Assembly (NCBI GenBank): GCA_016801885.1
Contig: CM028905.1
Location: 15,696,256 to 15,760,255 of the forward strand
DNA length: 64,000 nucleotides
Source of the DNA: Toxotes chatareus
Lineage: Eukaryota > Chordata > Actinopteri > Toxotidae
Reading direction: 5' to 3'
The translations under genes and the position numbers were made by a program. The notes under the pieces are model-generated. The model was given only the letters and a program-made list of their open reading frames with translations. It did not search any database and was not told the DNA's origin. This document shows positions 59,220 to 64,000 of this stretch, in pieces. Every line of letters begins with the position of its first letter. The first letter of the stretch is position 1.

Positions 59220-59541
59220 CCGAACTTAGATGATGTCACCAGCGTCTGAACAGTATTATAAGAAAAGCCATACTTGGTGGTGAACACTGCAAAGAGAGGG
59301 GGGTCTTGGTGGGGAGGGGAGGGGATGGGATTGGGTTGTATGTCCTTGCCATGACACACTGAAGGAAAGCCCAGTGAGATAGGATTAAAATGAGATGCCC
59401 ACATCGGAGAGCACAGATAGCAGGATGCAGTGGTTCTCCATGTCAGAGGCTGAGGACAGGTCCAGTAAGATAAGGGCCGGGGGCTGAGCTAGACCTCTGG
59501 CTGCCCTTAGGGCTCCTGTCACAGACAACAGAGCTGTTTAT
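59220..59541 (-). pseudogene. L2-like RT fragment (motif A region)
   Basis: The minus strand from about 59541 reads ALLSVTGALRAARGLA, then PPALILLDLSSASDMENHCI and LLSVLS. It matches the fish L2 RT block ALLxVTNDLL...LLLLDLSAAFDTVDHxILLxRL, which includes RT motif A with the first catalytic Asp. Here the AFDTVDH core has become ASDMENH, and stops follow, so the copy is dead. Sequence to about 59220 probably belongs to the same element but is hard to read. It lies only about 20 bp from an L1-type remnant in the opposite orientation. Confidence 0.72.
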
Positions 59542-59561
59542 GTTCATGTCCTCCATGTCCT

Positions 59562-60008
59562 GTGGAGGACATAAACTCCTCTATCAGCCCAACATGGAGG
59601 GATATTAACTCTCCATCTATCACTTCAAAATACTGCATTACATCTGAACCATGCTGGAGGGAGCTGTGGATCGGTGGGGGACTTCACACACATTATTCTG
59701 CCCAAAGCTCAAAAAAAGGGATTAAACAGATTTGGGGGATTAAGTTTACTTTAGATCCAGCTCTTTTCATATTGGGTATACTTCCTGATAATATGATGGA
59801 TAGAGGTTGGATTTCTTTATTGAGAATTCTGCTCTTAATAGCAAACGATAACAGTTTCCTGAATGACTCACCAGCAAAGCAACATAATGCAGTGGAGAGA
59901 CAGGCTAAAAAAAAAAAAAAAAAAAAAAAGAAAGCCTTTATCATGGTGAAAATCACAGCGATGGAACGGATGAGAACAGACAGGTTTGCTGAAAGATTTT
60001 CACATTAA
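59562..60008 (+). pseudogene. L1-type retrotransposon ORF2 C-terminal remnant
   Basis: The 148-codon frame carries IKFTLDPALFILGILPDNMM, then DRGWISLLRILLLIA, and near its end AFIMVKITAMERMRTDRFAE. These match the C-terminal domain of fish L1-clade ORF2 proteins (usually ...LGILP...RILLLxARKxI...KERLxxVxxMEKITAxxR), a region after the RT needed for retrotransposition. A 23-base A run at 59907-59929 replaces the stretch that normally lies before the MEKITA block and adds a poly-lysine tract while keeping the frame open. RT and endonuclease domains are absent. The first codons before about residue 45 are poorly matched, so the ATG at 59562 is not meaningful. Confidence 0.8.
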
Positions 60009-60799
60009 TACAGAAACAGAACTCGAGTCACCTCCATTTTTCCTAGTTTTCATTTTTATTATCATTTGTTTTTTTTTTTATTCGTGGAACACTTTTTTTT
60101 CTTTCTCAGGTAGAAGCCACAAAGTAGTCCGTTTTCACAGACTGATCATCCTCCAGCCTGTTACACCGAGGAGCACCTGCAAATGTGTTCATCGACAACA
60201 GCACTAACACACTGGTTTATATTTAACATGTGCATCTGTGATACTGCGATTAACTGTGTTTTACCTGTGCCATATACCTGTGAGTGATCAGCTGTGCAGA
60301 GCATACAGCCAAAAACTATTAAATAAAAAAATTTTATGGAAATATTTGATAGAAATGTACATTATGCTTAACCAGAGTTTATCCACCCTTGTTTTTTTCC
60401 CCCAGGTTTTTATCTGAGGAAATACCCTAATGAACTGGTAACCTGCTGTGCCATACTTTACCATAGTGACTCACCTTAGTCCCTAACAGTCTGTGTGTCT
60501 GTCTGAATCTGTGGCACTAAAACACGAGAAATGAAAATACCATGTGCACTCAGAGCCCCCACCCTGCAGAGTGGGAGCCTCAGATCTCTACTGTAAAAAG
60601 CCTAGAGTGGGTTCTTGACTGGAGCTGTGTGACACACTGAGGCTTTTGTTTATCTGCATGAGCAGAGGCGTCTCTGTGTACGTTAGCACAGCGCTAACTA
60701 AAAGCATAGCTGGCTGGAGCTCTCCCCTTGAGGCTATAATTCTTTTTTATTACAGCCACTAAATCTGAGACCGATGGACAGAATCTAATGTTACTGGTG
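60009..60799. other. Unassigned noncoding sequence
   Basis: No gene supported; T-rich to about 60100. Confidence 0.4.
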
Positions 60800-60865
60800 A
60801 TTGTTTATTGTTTATTGGTATCCCCATTAGGTGTTGCAGTGGCATCAGCTACTCTGTTAAGTTTT
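60800..60865 (-). mobile_element. LINE 3' end (TAATGGGGATACCAATAAA)
   Basis: On the minus strand GAGTAGCTGATGCCACTGCA leads to CACCTAATGGGGATACCAAT and AAACAATAAA. This matches the common fish LINE terminus ...GTAGCTGATGCC...CTAATGGGGATCCTAATAAA. Only the last 65 or so bases can be recognised. Confidence 0.7.
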
Positions 60866-61071
60866 CTGATGGCAACACTAGAACAAAGGTCAAGGATCAA
60901 TAAAGGTACAAGGGGTTGTCGCCTTGGCACCATTACTGTGGGGTAGAAAAAATGGTGGCGAGCTGCATCTGCCAGATGTTGATATATGTGTGGAAATTTT
61001 GGCCTGAGGATGGTGCTAGAGGAAAGATCACCCAAATATTAGGGACATCCCGTTTCACAGTGTTTCAAAAA

Positions 61072-61094
61072 TGTGTGTGTGTGTGTGTGTGTGT
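61072..61094 (+). repeat. (GT)11 microsatellite
   Basis: Uninterrupted. Confidence 0.95.
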
Positions 61095-62465
61095 TTCAGT
61101 AACTTTCTGCTCATGTGATAAGAATTCCCATAATATTCTTCTAGAAAACTCTATCAGCTTTGAACTCATTAAAACATTTGCAAAAAAAACAATGGGGGGC
61201 TTCAATGGGCTTCTCTGCCAGGGGCCCCCCAGAGTCTAGGATCCCCACTACTGATACATATATTCACATGTAGGATATATATGTAACATATAACACTTGG
61301 CATTTTTAAATCACACAATTACTGAAACATATGGATGTCTTTTTGTTACTGGGCACCGAATGGTGGGATTGCATGAAGCTGTGTCAGGATGAGGTTAGCC
61401 CAGCTTTGCATAGATAAATCCATAAATCTGCAAATTGCAATAGATTTATTTATTATGTATTTCAATTTATTATTATATTTCTTATCTGTATTTCTTATAT
61501 ATATGTATTTCCAGTCTTTATACTGGCTCCAGCTTTGTGCTTAGACATTATAGCTGTACTAATTTTCTCATCTATTCTCATGTGAATACGTGTACATCCC
61601 AAAACGACATGTTTCAACAGTATTACATCTATTGGTCACCTGTTCACTGAGGATTATTCGTGTAATTCCCCTTAAAGCTTCCACTTAGATATTCAGATAA
61701 AGCTTCTTGGACAAAAAACATCCATAGACTGACATTTTATATTTCCAGCTCTCTGCACCTGACCATTCTCCTGATCCTTTTACTGCTCATAGCTGAGTGT
61801 TAAAATGTCAGCAGGCTGGCCCGGTTAGCTGCTGATCGATATACAATAGATCCCTGCTCCATGGAAGCTACAGTTCAGGCATATTGATGAGGGGAGGAGA
61901 AGAGGAGGAGGAGGAGCTGACGATTCTACCTCTCCGCTCCTCTCGCCAAATGTTTGTGTTCGTGATTGCAGGTGTTGAGAGTCATCATTAAATGTGATTC
62001 CTGGTGGTGGTGGTGTGTGTGGTGGTGGGGTTGCAGAAATCCAATAACACACCACTAGGAGAAGAGCACCGACTGCTGACATGTTCCCTTTCTCCATTTT
62101 ATTTGGACTCCCATTTGTTTGTGTGTGTGTGTATGTGCGTGTGCATGTGTGTGTTCAATAAAATGGATATTGAGGCTGCTGAGGCAGGAGGCTTCACACA
62201 GGAAGCACTCACATCACTGCCTCCTGCTGTAACACCTATTCTGACCCGTTTTGTCAAGGCTGCTGTGGTCCAACCACAAGTTAGTGCCATGAAACACACA
62301 CACGCACACACACACAGGCTGACAGACATTCACTGATGTGTGTTGCGTGTTATTAAGAAACACCGTGCACAAAACAAATACACCCTCTTATTGTAGTCCT
62401 CAGTGGAAACTTAAGGCCATGTCAGCAGCAGCTGTGAATGGACTGCAGGGAGCTATGTTTTACAG
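61095..62465. other. Unassigned noncoding sequence
   Basis: AT-rich to about 61620; GGT-rich at 61998-62030 and imperfect TG at 62117-62153. The open frames across 62004-62336 are products of these tracts. Confidence 0.4.
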
Positions 62466-62545
62466 TTAAAGGAACAGTTCAACATTTTGGCAAATGCACT
62501 TATTGGCCTTCTTTCTTAGAGCGAGATGAGAGGACTGAAGCTGAT
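62466..62545 (+). mobile_element. Teleost repeat (GTTCAACATTTTGGGAAAT family), left-half copy
   Basis: TTAAAGGAACAGTTCAACAT with TTTGGCAAATGCACTTATTG matches the left end of the copy at 25578. The right half is missing, the reverse of the copy at 46500. Confidence 0.75.
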
Positions 62546-63766
62546 GAGAGACTACTACTACTACACGCGCAAAAAAGCAATGAATTAGCTCTTACTTCCT
62601 TCTGTCGGTACCTCTCCATGCACCTCTGCATTCACCCCTCTTTTTTCTTTAAAAGCTTTTGTAATAATAAAGACTCTCTCTCTTTGTCCTTTCATCAGGT
62701 TGTGTGAGCCTCTTCTCCAACAGAGATGTGGCTGCTCTGCATCTCTCTGCTGTGCATGTACACCAGACTCCAAGCCTCTGACATTTGACTGCCTGGGCTG
62801 TGAGTAACAGGCCTCCATATGTTTAGCCATGGGCACGATTGCTATTTTCTCTCTCTCTCTCCCCCCCTCTGTCTGTCTGTCGCTTTCTCACTCCTGCTAT
62901 CACACAAATAAACAGGCTGAGTGGCTCAGCCATTCACAGTAACTTTTTAATTATCTTTTTATGCTGATTTCTTGCCATCAAGCCTTTGGGAATTGCTCAC
63001 GCAAAACAATTACCAGTTGCTGCTTGTTTTCCGTCTCTTATCTGAGGAAAGCTGCTGCCTCTGGGGTGGTAAAACACAGCTCTCTCTTTGCTCGGGTCTT
63101 TCTTTCTTTCATTTTTATTCTGTTTTCTCTCCTATTACTCTTTCTCCTATCTCTTCTTTCCTTCCCTCCAATTTTGGTTTCTCTGTTAACACTGTCTAAC
63201 ACACTGTCACTCTTCACCTTCTCCTTTTCTGTGCTCTCTCTCATGTCTATTCATATGGTAAACTGTGTAGCCTCACACAGAGTAAATAAGGTCTTCTCCT
63301 CCTTAAATAATCGAGGTAGGGTAGGATACATACATCACACTGAGGATCTTTCTTCAGCAGCATTTGTGAGACACAAATTGCATTCAGATCAGATGCAGAT
63401 TTGAGAACACCCTGTAAAAAACAACAAATGTTGCCCATAGTTCTTCACAGAGGAATCAACAAATAAAATCAAATAATTAAAAATGAAAACTAAAGACCAT
63501 CTTGTAATGGGATCACTCCCATCAGCCTGCTGATGTTACAAGTCATGTGTACTCAATAGTTATTACTGCATTAATACATGAGTACTGTAGCCTGTATGTA
63601 AAAATGGATGTAGGGTGTGAAAAGGTCATGCCTTAAAATGCAATACCACTGAAGGCCACTAGGTGCCATTCAAAAGTTCAGTTTTTCAATGTCAGAAGCC
63701 ATCATGGCGTGATGAGCTAATTTCACCCTTTGTCATCAAATGCATTAAAAACTGAATTTAACAACA
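62546..63766. other. Unassigned noncoding sequence
   Basis: A CT-rich run at 62849-62885 and T/C-rich sequence 63090-63240 generate low-complexity frames. A repeat-free patch at 62935-63040 (TTTTTAATTATCTTTTTATG) could be conserved but is short. No gene supported. Confidence 0.4.
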
Positions 63767-64000
63767 ACTGAACTCTGTCATTTCCAAAAGTCTTCAGAGC
63801 TTTGATTCAGTTCTTTGTAGAAGCCTCTTTGGCAGCAGTTACAGCTTCAGGTCTTCTTGGTTAAGTCTCTACAAGCTCTGCAACCTGCATTTGGGCAGTT
63901 TATCTCATTCTTCCTGTCAGATCCTCTCAAGCTCCTTCAGACTGGATGTGAAGTGTCTGTGAACTGTCATCTTCAGGTCTCTGACAGATGTTCTGTGGGG
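63767..64000 (-). pseudogene. Tc1-type transposase C-terminal pseudogene, cut by window edge
   Basis: The minus strand reads VRDLKMTVHRHFTSSLKELE, then RI and a stop, followed by frame-broken matches to the K-EEWxKLPKSRC-x-LV end of fish Tc1/mariner transposases (here DKLPKC). The plus-strand text GAAGCCTCTTTGGCAGCAGT with TACAGCTTCAGGTCTTCTTGG is the familiar antisense of this domain's C-terminus and 3' flank. In intact elements the domain closes the DDE catalytic core that cuts at TA sites. At least one stop and small indels show it is dead. The terminal repeat expected to the left (about 63600-63760) was not recognised; the catalytic part lies beyond base 64000. Confidence 0.85.

Noticed and set aside
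1..64000. CRISPR arrays, rRNA, bacterial-type operons or phage modules
   Set aside because: No regularly spaced direct repeats with unique spacers, no rRNA-like stretches and no dense coding; the sequence is vertebrate in character.

Overview
This window looks like vertebrate nuclear DNA from a ray-finned fish, most likely a spiny-rayed (percomorph) teleost. The evidence is dense (CA)n/(TG)n microsatellites, decayed L2-, L1-, hAT- and Tc1-type transposon pieces, and several interspersed repeats I recognise from teleost genomic sequence. The species cannot be read from the sequence. There are no operons, ribosome binding sites, CRISPR arrays, rRNA genes or intact tRNA genes. Almost all open frames here are chance frames, many running through microsatellites. 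I find no complete protein-coding gene. The window reads as intergenic DNA or a very large intron.

Layout: 0-5 kb holds an L2-type reverse transcriptase (RT) scrap, CT/GA and CA microsatellites, a perfect 31-bp palindrome and a decayed hAT transposon with terminal repeats and an 8-bp target duplication (2955-4239). At 8.2-9.2 kb there is a CpG-rich stretch with CCAAT, TATA-like and CRE-like boxes in promoter order. From 10 to 20 kb lie microsatellites, non-LTR 3' tails, a teleost repeat and a clean hAT MITE with a perfect 8-bp target duplication (19296-19516). From 21 to 26 kb lie two oppositely oriented copies of one repeat, a solo LTR with a 5-bp duplication (21920-22455), a TATA-box region and a LINE 3' tail.

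From 27 to 36 kb there are two exon-like open frames bounded by splice-like sites, on opposite strands (32210-32402 minus, 32764-32937 plus), a poly(A)-signal-bearing repeat, and a second copy of the LTR family. From 39 to 52 kb lie several low-repeat stretches whose texture resembles conserved noncoding elements, plus an RT scrap and microsatellites. From 53 to 60 kb lie a long purine-rich tract, an L2-like RT remnant that keeps its YADD box, a tRNA-like SINE piece, and an L2 scrap (minus) next to an L1-type C-terminal domain (plus). The right edge enters a minus-strand Tc1-type transposase pseudogene.

Nothing here is a clear new biological system. The points most worth testing are the 58-codon exon-like frame at 32.8 kb, the CpG-rich promoter-like block at 8.3-9.2 kb, the LTR family carrying GC-box/TATA-like sequences at three places, and the candidate conserved noncoding blocks. 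Family assignments rest on remembered motifs and on terminal repeats visible in the sequence; no database search was possible.
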